DNA of 64,000 nt, from assembly GCA_947503925.1 (NCBI GenBank), contig CANNFQ010000007.1, forward strand, positions 155,811-219,810, read 5' to 3'. Positions 17,557 through 25,161 of this stretch are shown here, piece after piece. The notes beneath the pieces are model-generated. The model was not told where the DNA came from, made no database searches, and saw only the letters and a program-made list of their open reading frames with translations. This DNA comes from an uncultured Paracoccaceae bacterium. GTDB lineage: Bacteria > Pseudomonadota > Alphaproteobacteria > Rhodobacterales > Rhodobacteraceae. Within the stretch, counting starts at the first letter, position 1. Every line of letters starts with the position of its first letter. The translations under genes were made by a program, and so were the position numbers.

Positions 17557-18285
17557 TTAGCCGTCGACCGACCGGCGAAACAGCTCCTGTCCATAGGCTG
17601 ATGACAATTGCCCGGATCGCAAATCCGCGACATCGGTTGTTTCTTCGATCCGCCCGGCCCGCAGGATCGCCAACCGGTCACACAGAAAGCTGACAACCGG
17701 CAAATCATGCGTCACCAGCAGAAAGGTCAAACCTTTTTCTTCGCGCAGGGCTTTGAGCAGGTTCAGGATCTCGGCCTGTACGCTGACGTCAAGCGCGCTG
17801 GTCGGTTCGTCCAGCAGCAGCACTGGTGGATCAAGCATCAGAGCGCGCGCGATGGCGACCCGCTGACGCTGCCCGCCCGACAACTGATGCGGCAGGCGAA
17901 ACCGGAACCGCCGCGATAGTCCCACCGCATCAAGCATGTCCAGAACCCGCCGGTCCCGGTCGGGGATGCCGTGGATCGCCAATGGTTCACCCAGCGTGTC
18001 ATCAATGGTGCGGCGGGGGTGCAAGCTGCCATATGGGTCCTGAAACACCATCTGCACCTTGCGGGCCAGGTCGCGTTTTGACCCGGCCCCTTGTGGCGCA
18101 TCCATGATGTCCAGATCGCCCTGCCAGGATTTCAGTTGCCCTGCCAGCGCCTTCAGGATCGTGGATTTGCCAGACCCGCTTTCGCCCACAAGGGCGAAGC
18201 TTTCACCCTTTGCCACCTCAAAGGACACATCATGCAAGACCTGCGTCTTGGCAAAGCTGACGGACAGGTTGCGTACACTGATCAT
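17557..18285 (-). CDS. peptide/nickel-type ABC transporter ATP-binding protein (DppF/NikE-like)
   Basis: Second ATPase of the peptide-type importer, 242 residues. Walker A GESGSGKST is near 34-42, followed by Q-loop FQDPYGSLHPRRT, signature LSGGQRQRVAIARAL and Walker B VLLLDEPTSALD. It is shorter than the common ~320-residue DppF because the C-terminal oligopeptide-transporter extension with its Cys motif is absent; NikE-type proteins share this shorter form. It overlaps the DppD-like gene by 4 bases and is the last gene of the minus-strand operon. Whether the substrate is a peptide, nickel complex or opine-like compound cannot be read. Confidence 0.92.
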   Translation of the reverse strand: MISVRNLSVSFAKTQVLHDVSFEVAKGESFALVGESGSGKSTILKALAGQLKSWQGDLDIMDAPQGAGSKRDLARKVQMVFQDPYGSLHPRRTIDDTLGEPLAIHGIPDRDRRVLDMLDAVGLSRRFRFRLPHQLSGGQRQRVAIARALMLDPPVLLLDEPTSALDVSVQAEILNLLKALREEKGLTFLLVTHDLPVVSFLCDRLAILRAGRIEETTDVADLRSGQLSSAYGQELFRRSVDG

Positions 18286-19103
18286 AAAGCTGTCCGGTCC
18301 AGTACCGGCAGGCGGTCACGGCTTTCGTCGATCCGGGGCAGGCTGGCCACCAGACCGCGCGTATAGGGGTGCTGTGCCTTATAGAGCTGTCCGGCGCTGA
18401 TTTCTTCGACAATCGCGCCTTGAAACATGACCAATATCCGGTCGCACCACCGCGACACCATATTCAGATCATGCGAGATCAACATCAGCCCCATCCCCCG
18501 CCGTTTGACCAGATCATCAAGGATATCCAGCACCTGACCGCGCACCGATACATCCAGCGCACTTGTCGGTTCATCGGCGATCATCAAGGCCGGTTCCATG
18601 ACCACCATCATCGCAATCATCACCCGCTGGCCCATGCCACCTGACACCTCATGCGGGTACAGGCGTGCGACCCTTGCGGGATCATCGATGCGCACGGCCG
18701 TCAATGCATCCAGCATGCGGGCGCGACGCTGCCGTTTGGTCAATGCGCCATGAACGGCCATTGCTTCTTCGATCTGGGGCCCGATACGGATGACAGGGTT
18801 GAGGCTGAATTTCGGGTCTTGCAGGATCATTGACATGCGCGCACCCCGCAGCTTGCGCAGCGCGGTTTCCGGCAGGTCGCGCAGGTCGACCCCATCGAAT
18901 GTCAGCACATCCGCCGTCACCTGCCCGGGCGTTGCGATTAGCCCCATGATGGCGCGGCCCGTCATGCTTTTGCCCGATCCGCTTTCCCCCACGATCCCCA
19001 GCCTTTCGCGCCCCAGATCGAATGACAACCCGCGCACGACCTCAACCGGACCGTGGTCAGAGGGGAAGGTGACGCGCAGGTTTTTGACCGAGAGCAGGCT
19101 CAT
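18282..19103 (-). CDS. peptide/nickel-type ABC transporter ATP-binding protein (DppD/NikD-like)
   Basis: First ATPase of the importer, 273 residues from the chosen ATG, which begins MSLLSVKNLRVTFPSDHGPV and overlaps the upstream permease stop by 4 bases. A longer frame exists upstream but lies inside the permease gene. Walker A GESGSGKSM, Q-loop ILQDPKFSLNPV, signature VSGGMGQRVMIAMM and Walker B LMIADEPTSALD are present. The LNPV after the Q-loop and the LPRIDESRDRLP end are typical of the family. It pairs with the 242-residue ATPase downstream to drive the two permeases. Confidence 0.93.
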   Translation of the reverse strand: MSLLSVKNLRVTFPSDHGPVEVVRGLSFDLGRERLGIVGESGSGKSMTGRAIMGLIATPGQVTADVLTFDGVDLRDLPETALRKLRGARMSMILQDPKFSLNPVIRIGPQIEEAMAVHGALTKRQRRARMLDALTAVRIDDPARVARLYPHEVSGGMGQRVMIAMMVVMEPALMIADEPTSALDVSVRGQVLDILDDLVKRRGMGLMLISHDLNMVSRWCDRILVMFQGAIVEEISAGQLYKAQHPYTRGLVASLPRIDESRDRLPVLDRTAL

Positions 19104-20002
19104 CCGCGCGCCCTTTGTTTGGGGTCTAGAATGTCGCGCAGACCGTCGCCAAAGAGACAAAACCCAAGCGAGACGATGACAATGGCAAAGCCCGGCATGG
19201 TCGCCACCCACCACTGATCAAGAATGAAGGATCGCCCACGCGAAATCATCGCCCCCCATTCGGGCAGTGGTGGCTGTGCCCCCAGCCCCAGAAAGCCGAG
19301 GCCTGCCGCCGTCAGGATGATCCCCGCCATATCTAGGGTCACCCGCACAATGGTCGATGACATGCAAAGCGGCATGACATGCAAGGTGATGATCCGCGCT
19401 GATGACGCGCCCTGCACCCGCACCGCATCCAGAAATTCCGCATTGCGAAATGTCAGCACCTCGGCCCGGGCGATCCGGGCATAAACCGGCCATGCGGTGA
19501 TCGCGATGGCGATAACAGCGTTTTCAATGCCCGGCCCCAGGGCCGCGACGAATGCCAGCGCCATGATCAGCCGGGGCAGTGACAGAAAGATATCCGTCAG
19601 CCCCATCAGGATACGGTCAATCCAGCCGCCAAAATACCCCGCCACCGTGCCGATCAGCAGCCCCAGAGGGGCGGCGACGACCGCCACCAGCAATACGATC
19701 ATCAACGTGATCCGCGCGCCAAAAATAACCCGCGACAGGATATCGCGGCCCAGCTCATCCGTGCCCATCCAGTGCGCTGCTGACGGCGGTTGCAACCTGT
19801 TTGCCAGATCGCCCTGCACCGCGGAATATGGGGCCAGCCATGGTGCAAAGGCTGCCACCAGCAACAACAGCACGATGATCCCTAGCCCGATCATCGCCAG
19901 CGGATTACGCAAAAGCGCGCGCGCCAGCCGATAGAATTGCCCCAATCGGGCTTGCATCCGCGTTTCGGGATCGTCGGATAAAAGCCAACTTCGCGTGGTC
20001 AT
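19100..20002 (-). CDS. peptide/nickel-type ABC transporter permease (DppC-like)
   Basis: 300 residues. The N-terminal cytoplasmic segment (MTTRSWLLSDDPETRMQARLG) is followed by about six membrane helices, typical of DppC/OppC with its extra N-terminal tail. The LMGTDELGRDILSRVIFGAR-like region after helix 1 is a DppC hallmark (WMGTDELGRDILSR is visible). The EAA-type loop is present (LDAVRVQGASSARIITLHV). The ATG overlaps the stop of the DppB-like gene by 4 bases, fixing the start. Forms the transmembrane channel with the DppB-like subunit. Confidence 0.94.
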   Translation of the reverse strand: MTTRSWLLSDDPETRMQARLGQFYRLARALLRNPLAMIGLGIIVLLLLVAAFAPWLAPYSAVQGDLANRLQPPSAAHWMGTDELGRDILSRVIFGARITLMIVLLVAVVAAPLGLLIGTVAGYFGGWIDRILMGLTDIFLSLPRLIMALAFVAALGPGIENAVIAIAITAWPVYARIARAEVLTFRNAEFLDAVRVQGASSARIITLHVMPLCMSSTIVRVTLDMAGIILTAAGLGFLGLGAQPPLPEWGAMISRGRSFILDQWWVATMPGFAIVIVSLGFCLFGDGLRDILDPKQRARG

Positions 20003-21012
20003 GCGCGTGCCCTCGGGTCCAGCAGCCGGTACAGCGCATCCGACCCTTTGTTGATCCCCACAAAGACGGCACCGATCACCAGTGTCGCCCCCAGAACCGC
20101 ATTCATATCCGCGTTCAACAGGGCAGTTGTCAGGTAATTCCCGATGCCCGGCCAGCTGAACACGGTTTCGATCATCACTGATCCTTCCAGCAGTCCCGCA
20201 TAGCTCAGCCCGATTACGGTGATCAGCTGCATCCAGATCGGGCGAAACGCGTGCCGCCACAGGATCAGCCGCTCGGGCACCCCTTTGACACGGGCGGTGG
20301 TGATATATTCTTGGCTAAGCTGTTCGAGCATGAAACTGCGGGTCATCCGGGCGATATAGGCCAGCGCGAAAAAGCCAAGGATCGTGGCGGGCAAAATGAT
20401 ATGTGACAGGGCGCTGCGGAATGCCTCCCAATTGCGGCCAATGACGCTGTCGATCAACAATAGCCCGCTGCGCGGCTCTACCATTCCGTCAAGAAACAGG
20501 TCGATCCGGCCCGGCCCGCCGACCCATCGCAGGTTGGCGTAAAAGATCACCAAACCGACAAGGCCCAGCCAGAAGGCCGGGATCGCATAGCCCGCCAGCC
20601 CGATGACACGGATCAGCTGATCCACCCATTTGCCTTGCCTTGCCGCAGCAAAGACACCCATGGGTACGCCAAAACCCACGCCGATAATGATGCCAAGCGT
20701 CGCCATTTCCAGTGTCGCCGGAAACACCCGTGCCAGATCTTCCGACACTGCGCGCCCGGTTGACACTGACATGCCCAGGTCGCCCTGCACCACCTGCCAG
20801 ACATAGCGAACAAATTGCACGATCAGCGGATCATCCAGCCCCATCTGCAATCGGGCGGCCTCATATGTTTCGGTGCTGGCGCGGTCGCCGACAACGGCAA
20901 GCACCGGATCAATCGGAACAACGCGCCCAATCAAAAAGGTAATTGCCAGCAGCCCCAGAAAGGTGACGGCCAGTGTCAGCAGGAAGTTCAAGGCGGCAAT
21001 GGGTCTGGTCAA
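19999..21012 (-). CDS. peptide/nickel-type ABC transporter permease (DppB-like)
   Basis: 337 residues, normal length. N-terminal helix (ALNFLLTLAVTFLGLLAITF) is followed by the family segment IGRVVPIDPVLAVVGDRAS, then a large periplasmic loop and five further helices. The EAA loop reads TTARVKGVPERLILWRHAFR. First gene of the minus-strand transporter operon; it is divergent from the XRE-cupin regulator, with an 86-base AT-rich region between the two starts. The cognate binding protein is not in this operon but downstream of the regulator on the other strand. Confidence 0.94.
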   Translation of the reverse strand: MTRPIAALNFLLTLAVTFLGLLAITFLIGRVVPIDPVLAVVGDRASTETYEAARLQMGLDDPLIVQFVRYVWQVVQGDLGMSVSTGRAVSEDLARVFPATLEMATLGIIIGVGFGVPMGVFAAARQGKWVDQLIRVIGLAGYAIPAFWLGLVGLVIFYANLRWVGGPGRIDLFLDGMVEPRSGLLLIDSVIGRNWEAFRSALSHIILPATILGFFALAYIARMTRSFMLEQLSQEYITTARVKGVPERLILWRHAFRPIWMQLITVIGLSYAGLLEGSVMIETVFSWPGIGNYLTTALLNADMNAVLGATLVIGAVFVGINKGSDALYRLLDPRARA

Positions 21013-21045
21013 GATCAGCTCCGTTTGTCACTGTCTAACAAAGAT

Positions 21046-21061
21046 TTTTGACCTATCAAAA
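21046..21061. promoter_or_regulatory. candidate operator between the transporter and its XRE-cupin regulator
   Basis: Inverted repeat TTTTGA-N4-TCAAAA in the 86-base divergent promoter region. A further TATCAAAA half-site stands just downstream (ending at about 21082), so a second binding site is possible. The position fits autoregulation by the adjacent XRE-cupin protein together with control of the divergent permease operon. The region is very AT-rich, so chance matches are more likely than usual. Confidence 0.4.
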
Positions 21062-21098
21062 TTTTTTTACTAATATCAAAAAAACCGTTGGACATGTT

Positions 21099-21728
21099 AT
21101 GCCAAATGCTGCCCGTCAGATTGATCCCGCGCAACCGCCTGCCTTTGGTGGTCGGATCAGGGATTTCCGTCGCAAGACGGGGCTGACGCTGCAGGCGCTG
21201 GCGGACGAGGCGGGTATATCCGTTGGCTTCCTCAGCCAGGTGGAACGCGACAAGGCCACCCCCAGCCTTGGGACATTGGCCAGTCTGGCCGCTGCGCTGG
21301 GCGTTGATATCGACGTCTTCATCGCGACGCCAAAGCCGGCTGACAGCGTCACCCGCGAAGGGGAGCGCCCGCGCTTTGCCCTGGCGGATTCGTCGTTATG
21401 TTACGAACGTGTCACCACCAGCCTGCCGGGCGGGACCCTTTCATCGCTGATCATCCACGTCCCGCAGGGCTACGCATCTGAGATGACGGCCCATATTGGC
21501 GAGGAGCTGATCATCGTCCTGGAAGGATCGCTGCGCCAAACATTGGGCGACACGACATTCGTGCTGCACCCTGGCGATAGCCTGCATTTCATGGGGGATG
21601 CCCCGCATGCCTTTGCCAATGCCGGCGATGGCCCGGCCAAGCTTCTCTGGACCGGGACATCGCCCCGTCTGCTGGGCCCGCAGCCCGGTCGGCAGACCAA
21701 TATTGATACCAACAGGAGAGACAAATGA
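21099..21728 (+). CDS. XRE-family regulator with C-terminal cupin domain
   Basis: 209 residues from the ATG chosen just before the conserved region; an in-frame upstream ATG would add 17 residues rich in Phe/Lys. The XRE helix-turn-helix is at about 18-72 (RIRDFRRKTGLTLQALADEA, ISVGFLSQVERDKATPS). A cupin_2 ligand-binding barrel is at about 125-190 with HIGEELIIVLEGSL and LHPGDSLHFMGDAPH. XRE-cupin proteins (PuuR/SutR type) often repress amine, amino acid or peptide uptake genes. The stop overlaps the binding-protein start (ATGA), so regulator and receptor are translationally coupled. Confidence 0.92.
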   Translation: MPNAARQIDPAQPPAFGGRIRDFRRKTGLTLQALADEAGISVGFLSQVERDKATPSLGTLASLAAALGVDIDVFIATPKPADSVTREGERPRFALADSSLCYERVTTSLPGGTLSSLIIHVPQGYASEMTAHIGEELIIVLEGSLRQTLGDTTFVLHPGDSLHFMGDAPHAFANAGDGPAKLLWTGTSPRLLGPQPGRQTNIDTNRRDK

Positions 21729-23320
21729 CATATCTACCGACCTTTGCCAAAGCTGCCGCGGTGAGCCTGATCGCGCTGTCGACCGCCCCAGCATTGGCTG
21801 AAACACCAGCGGATGCGCTGGTGATTGCCCAGAACATTGATGATATCGTCACCATTGATCCGGCGTCGGCCTATGAATTTTCATCCGGTGAATATGTAAC
21901 CAACACCTATGATCAATTGGTTCAGTATGATGCGACCGATACGACAACGTTGGCCCCCGGGTTGGCAACCGGCTGGGATATTGATGCCGAAGCCAAAACT
22001 GTCACATTCACCCTGCGCGATGGCGTGACATTCCATTCCGGCAATCCGCTACGTGGCGAAGACGTCATCGGCAGTTGGAAACGCGTGCTGACCCTGAATA
22101 TGGCGCCTGCCTTTATCCTCGAAAACCTTGGCTGGTCTGCCGATAATATCGAAGACATGGTGACCGCCGATGGCAACACCGTTACCGTGCGTTGGGAAGG
22201 TGATTTCGCCCCATCATTCGTGCTGAACGTCTTGGCGTCCCGCCCGGCAACAATCGTCGATTTTGAAACCGCCATGGCCAATGAAGTTGACGGCGATATG
22301 GGCCATGCCTGGATGAACCGCAACAGCGCCGGGACCGGACCATTTACCCTGACCCGCTACGCCCCGGGCGAGGTGATGATGTTGCAAGCCAATCCTGACT
22401 ACTGGAACGGCGCGCCCGGGATTGACCGCGTTCTGATCCGCCATGTGGCAGAGGCCGCAACGCAGCGATTGCTGCTTGAATCTGGTGATGTGGATATGGC
22501 CAAGAATCTGTCGCCCGATCAGGTCGAGGGCCTGAGCGGTAACGCCGATATCAAGGTCGAAACCTATCCGCAGACAGCTGTGCATTGGTTCAGCTTCAAC
22601 CAGAAATACGAGCCATTGACCAACCCCGCCTTGTGGGAAGCGTCCCGCTATCTGGTGGATTATGAAGGCATGGCCAATAGTTTCCTCAAAGGTCAGATGG
22701 AGGTGCATCAGGCGTTCTGGCCCGAAGGGTTCCCCGGCGCGCTGACCGATACGCCCTTTACCTATGACCCTGAAAAGGCGAAGCAAATTCTGGAAGATGC
22801 GGGTGTTGACCTGCCGCTCAGCATTGAACTTGATGTGATCAACGCCGCTCCGTTCACCGATATGGCCGCCAGTCTGCAACAGACCTTTGCCCCTGCGGGG
22901 ATCAACTTTGACATCCTGCCTGGCACAGGTGCGCAGGTGATCACAAAGTATCGGGCGCGGACGCATCAGGGGATGCTGCTTTACTGGGGGCCGGATTTCA
23001 TGGACCCGCATTCAAATGCAAAGGCCTTTGCCTATAACGCTGATAACTCCGACGATAGTTACGTGTCGACAACCACATGGCGGAACGCCTGGATGCCACC
23101 GGCAGAGATCAACGAAAAGACAAAGGCGGCACTTGCCGAACAGGACCCTGATACCCGCAATCAGATGTATGTCGAACTGCAGCAGGCCATGCAGGAAGAG
23201 GCCCCATTCGTGATCATGTTCCAAGCGATTAAGCAGGTTGCCATGGCGGATGATGTCATGGGTTTTGTGAACGGGGCCAGCTCTGACTACGTCTATTACC
23301 GCCTTGTCGAAAAACAGTGA
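21725..23320 (+). CDS. ABC transporter substrate-binding protein (family 5, peptide/nickel type)
   Basis: 531 residues, normal for DppA/OppA-type receptors. Signal peptide at 1-25 with cleavage after ALA (APALAETPAD). Mature features of the family are visible: YDQLVQYD near the N-terminus, then LAPGLATGWDIDAEAKTVTF and LRDGVTFHSGNPLRGEDVIGSW. It is coupled to the XRE-cupin regulator and divergent from the permease/ATPase genes, forming one transporter split between two operons with a common regulator. A strong hairpin terminator follows the stop. The ligand may be a peptide or another amine-containing compound. Confidence 0.94.
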   Translation: MTYLPTFAKAAAVSLIALSTAPALAETPADALVIAQNIDDIVTIDPASAYEFSSGEYVTNTYDQLVQYDATDTTTLAPGLATGWDIDAEAKTVTFTLRDGVTFHSGNPLRGEDVIGSWKRVLTLNMAPAFILENLGWSADNIEDMVTADGNTVTVRWEGDFAPSFVLNVLASRPATIVDFETAMANEVDGDMGHAWMNRNSAGTGPFTLTRYAPGEVMMLQANPDYWNGAPGIDRVLIRHVAEAATQRLLLESGDVDMAKNLSPDQVEGLSGNADIKVETYPQTAVHWFSFNQKYEPLTNPALWEASRYLVDYEGMANSFLKGQMEVHQAFWPEGFPGALTDTPFTYDPEKAKQILEDAGVDLPLSIELDVINAAPFTDMAASLQQTFAPAGINFDILPGTGAQVITKYRARTHQGMLLYWGPDFMDPHSNAKAFAYNADNSDDSYVSTTTWRNAWMPPAEINEKTKAALAEQDPDTRNQMYVELQQAMQEEAPFVIMFQAIKQVAMADDVMGFVNGASSDYVYYRLVEKQ

Positions 23321-23325
23321 TGAGC

Positions 23326-23358
23326 AGGCCGGAAACCATGGTTTCCGGCCTTCATTTT
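23326..23358 (+). terminator. intrinsic terminator after the binding-protein gene
   Basis: Perfect 26-bp palindrome at 23326-23351 (arms AGGCCGGAAACCA / TGGTTTCCGGCCT) five bases after the stop, followed by TCATTTT. It folds as a GC-rich stem with a CCATGG turn. It separates the transporter unit from the GAF gene, whose ribosome site lies just beyond it. Confidence 0.75.
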
Positions 23359-23370
23359 GCGGAGCAAGCG

Positions 23371-23826
23371 ATGAAACCTGATGATGTTTTTGCCGCGCTG
23401 CATCGCGCGGCAGAAGCGGCCTGCGGCGCGCGTCTTTTTACAGTGACCGTGCTTGACCGCCGGGCCGGTGTGGCGCGTCGCGCCTATTCTTCGCACCCGG
23501 ATGCCTACCCTGTGACAGGGACAAAACCGATGGGCAGCAGTGCATGGACCGATCAGGTTATCGGCCGTGGTGAAACCTTTATCGCCAATTCAACGGCGGA
23601 ATTTGCGCCCTATTTTTCCGACCATGTGCTGATCAATCATCTGGGTTGCGAGGCAGCGGTGAATATTGCCGTCATGGATGACAATCAGGTGGTCGGGACG
23701 GTGAATATTCTGGATCGGGTGGGGCATTTTACCCCCGCGCGCGTCCAGACGCTGGAAGCGTTGATTGCAGAGCATCGTGCCCAATTGCTGGATGCGTTTG
23801 ACGCTGTTCCGATGGCGGACGACTGA
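23371..23826 (+). CDS. GAF domain-containing protein
   Basis: 151 residues, essentially one GAF domain. The start is the ATG with GGAG 6 bases before it; a frame reaching back to 23317 would cross the terminator hairpin. The sequence runs DVFAALHRAAEAACGARLFTV, then a serine-rich strand, ETFIANSTAEFAPYFSDHVL, CEAAVNIAVMDDNQVVGTVN and a final helix. No free-methionine sulfoxide reductase cysteines of the usual pattern are seen, so a small-molecule sensor or orphan enzyme is more likely. It follows the transporter cluster and may belong to it functionally, but the terminator argues for separate expression. Confidence 0.8.
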   Translation: MKPDDVFAALHRAAEAACGARLFTVTVLDRRAGVARRAYSSHPDAYPVTGTKPMGSSAWTDQVIGRGETFIANSTAEFAPYFSDHVLINHLGCEAAVNIAVMDDNQVVGTVNILDRVGHFTPARVQTLEALIAEHRAQLLDAFDAVPMADD

Positions 23827-23946
23827 CCCCGCGGTAAGGCACCCGGTCGCGACGGGCACGCAACGCGCGGTGGGCTGCGCGCGGTGGTTTGCTGCGGTCC
23901 GGTCACGAATCATCCGTTAACGCAGGTTTTCATGGCGAAATCGCCT

Positions 23947-23984
23947 GTCGGCAACGCGTCGGCGATGCGTCGGCAAAACGTCGG
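23947..23984. repeat. 11-bp phased tandem repeat (GTCGGC core, four copies)
   Basis: GTCGGC occurs at 23947, 23958 and 23969, and GTCGG at 23980, each exactly 11 bases apart. The spacers (AACGC, GATGC, AAAAC) are similar but not identical, so the core is more conserved than the spacer. One repeat per helical turn places all cores on one face of the DNA, as in a multi-site protein-binding array. Confidence 0.8.
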
Positions 23985-24052
23985 ACCCCATCGCGCGCCG
24001 GGGTAGGGTTAAGGGAACTGTGAACCCGTTGTTAAGGATTGGCGGAGGTCAG

Positions 24053-24078
24053 GTAAGATGGGTTTAAACCCATCTTAC
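24053..24078. repeat. 26-bp perfect palindrome, member of a dispersed repeat
   Basis: Arms GTAAGATGGGTTT / AAACCCATCTTAC meet without a spacer. The half ACCCATCTTAC recurs at 49145-49155 in another intergenic region, where GATGGGT precedes it. This looks like a small intergenic repeat family; it lies in no gene. Confidence 0.75.
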
Positions 24079-24267
24079 AGGGCGTTCGATCTATGTTCAG
24101 CAGCCCGGCAATGCGGGCCGATGTGACGTTAGGTAATTGCAGCCTCAGATTGTGAACATTCGTATGCTGTGGTATGCATAAAGTAAGTAAGTCTTTTCAA
24201 AAGACGTAAACCAAAGGCCGGAAAAATTTGAAAACATGATCTAGGACACCACGCGGGAGGGGATATC

Positions 24268-25083
24268 ATGAGGCTACGTATTGTATTTGCATTGTTGTCT
24301 CTGGTGCTGTTCTCAACCCTGAGCGCGTTTCTGGTTGCAGGTCATATCTGGCGCATTCCGACATCGCTCATGTCGCTTGTTGACGCGAATTTCGTCCTAT
24401 CAATCGCCTTCGTTTTTGGTCAGGAAATCCTGATAGCCTTTGCTGTGCTGAAGCTGGTGTCGTTAACTTGCGACCTGTTCCTGTCAAAGCCAAAGGAAAT
24501 CCGCCTTTTCGAGGAAATCCGATTTGCCCTGTATTTCTGCATATACGTTGTCGGCCTGTTCCTAGCCGCTTTCACGTTCATGGTGCGTTACCTTGGCATG
24601 TCGGTTCTGGAAGGAAATCTGGCGGTCTTCTTGATCCTTGGGTTGATTGGCGTTGCTTTTTTCGCGTCGGATCAGTTTTTTGCCAACCTGATCAGAACGC
24701 TGCATGCCTCTGGGGTGGATGGCAGTGCTGCACCGCTGCGTATTGAGGATGCATTGCGCGCTGTTATCGTGACGCCGATGTTTGGCTTTGCCTTTACATG
24801 CGGCATTCTGGCCAGCCTGGTTTGTGGCGAATTACGGATGGCAAACCTGCTGGATGAAAAGAATGCATTGCAGCATTTCGTTGATAATGACTTGTCGGGC
24901 AGGCCAGAAATCCGGAATATCATTGGTCCGATGTCGGATGGTATTCTGTATGCCTTTTATCGTGGCCCGAAATACAGCAATCAGAAGGATATCATCTTCT
25001 TTCACGTGTCAAACAATGGCGGTGGTACGCGGCAGGCGCGATCAATCAGTCGGATCGGGGCATTGGTTGGGTTGCCCCAATAA
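24268..25083 (+). CDS. membrane protein of unknown function
   Basis: 271 residues, no recognised family. GGGAGGGG stands 5 bases before the ATG. Hydrophobic segments are seen near 5-27, 43-68, 88-112, 120-140 and 170-192, followed by an ~80-residue C-terminal soluble part (from MANLLDEKNAL) ending in VSNNGGGTRQARSIS. The preceding 440-base non-coding region and lack of coupling to neighbours suggest independent transcription. It could be a membrane-anchored sensor, but no catalytic motif is visible. Confidence 0.7.
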   Translation: MRLRIVFALLSLVLFSTLSAFLVAGHIWRIPTSLMSLVDANFVLSIAFVFGQEILIAFAVLKLVSLTCDLFLSKPKEIRLFEEIRFALYFCIYVVGLFLAAFTFMVRYLGMSVLEGNLAVFLILGLIGVAFFASDQFFANLIRTLHASGVDGSAAPLRIEDALRAVIVTPMFGFAFTCGILASLVCGELRMANLLDEKNALQHFVDNDLSGRPEIRNIIGPMSDGILYAFYRGPKYSNQKDIIFFHVSNNGGGTRQARSISRIGALVGLPQ

Positions 25084-25161
25084 CAGACTGGCATGATTGG
25101 CGCTGTGTCGCTTGATCAAGTTCCGCTCGCCTTGCATCAAAAACAGGCGTAAGCGAGGGCC

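Larger units (their letters stand above)
23827..24267. other. 441-base intergenic region with repeats, no gene seen
   Basis: No convincing coding frame on either strand. It holds an 11-bp phased repeat (23947-23984), a 26-bp perfect palindrome (24053-24078), and a small inverted repeat GTCTTTTCAAAAGAC at 24191-24205 next to AAGTAAGTAAG. The last 80 bases are AT-richer and probably hold the promoter of the downstream membrane-protein gene. Confidence 0.7.
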
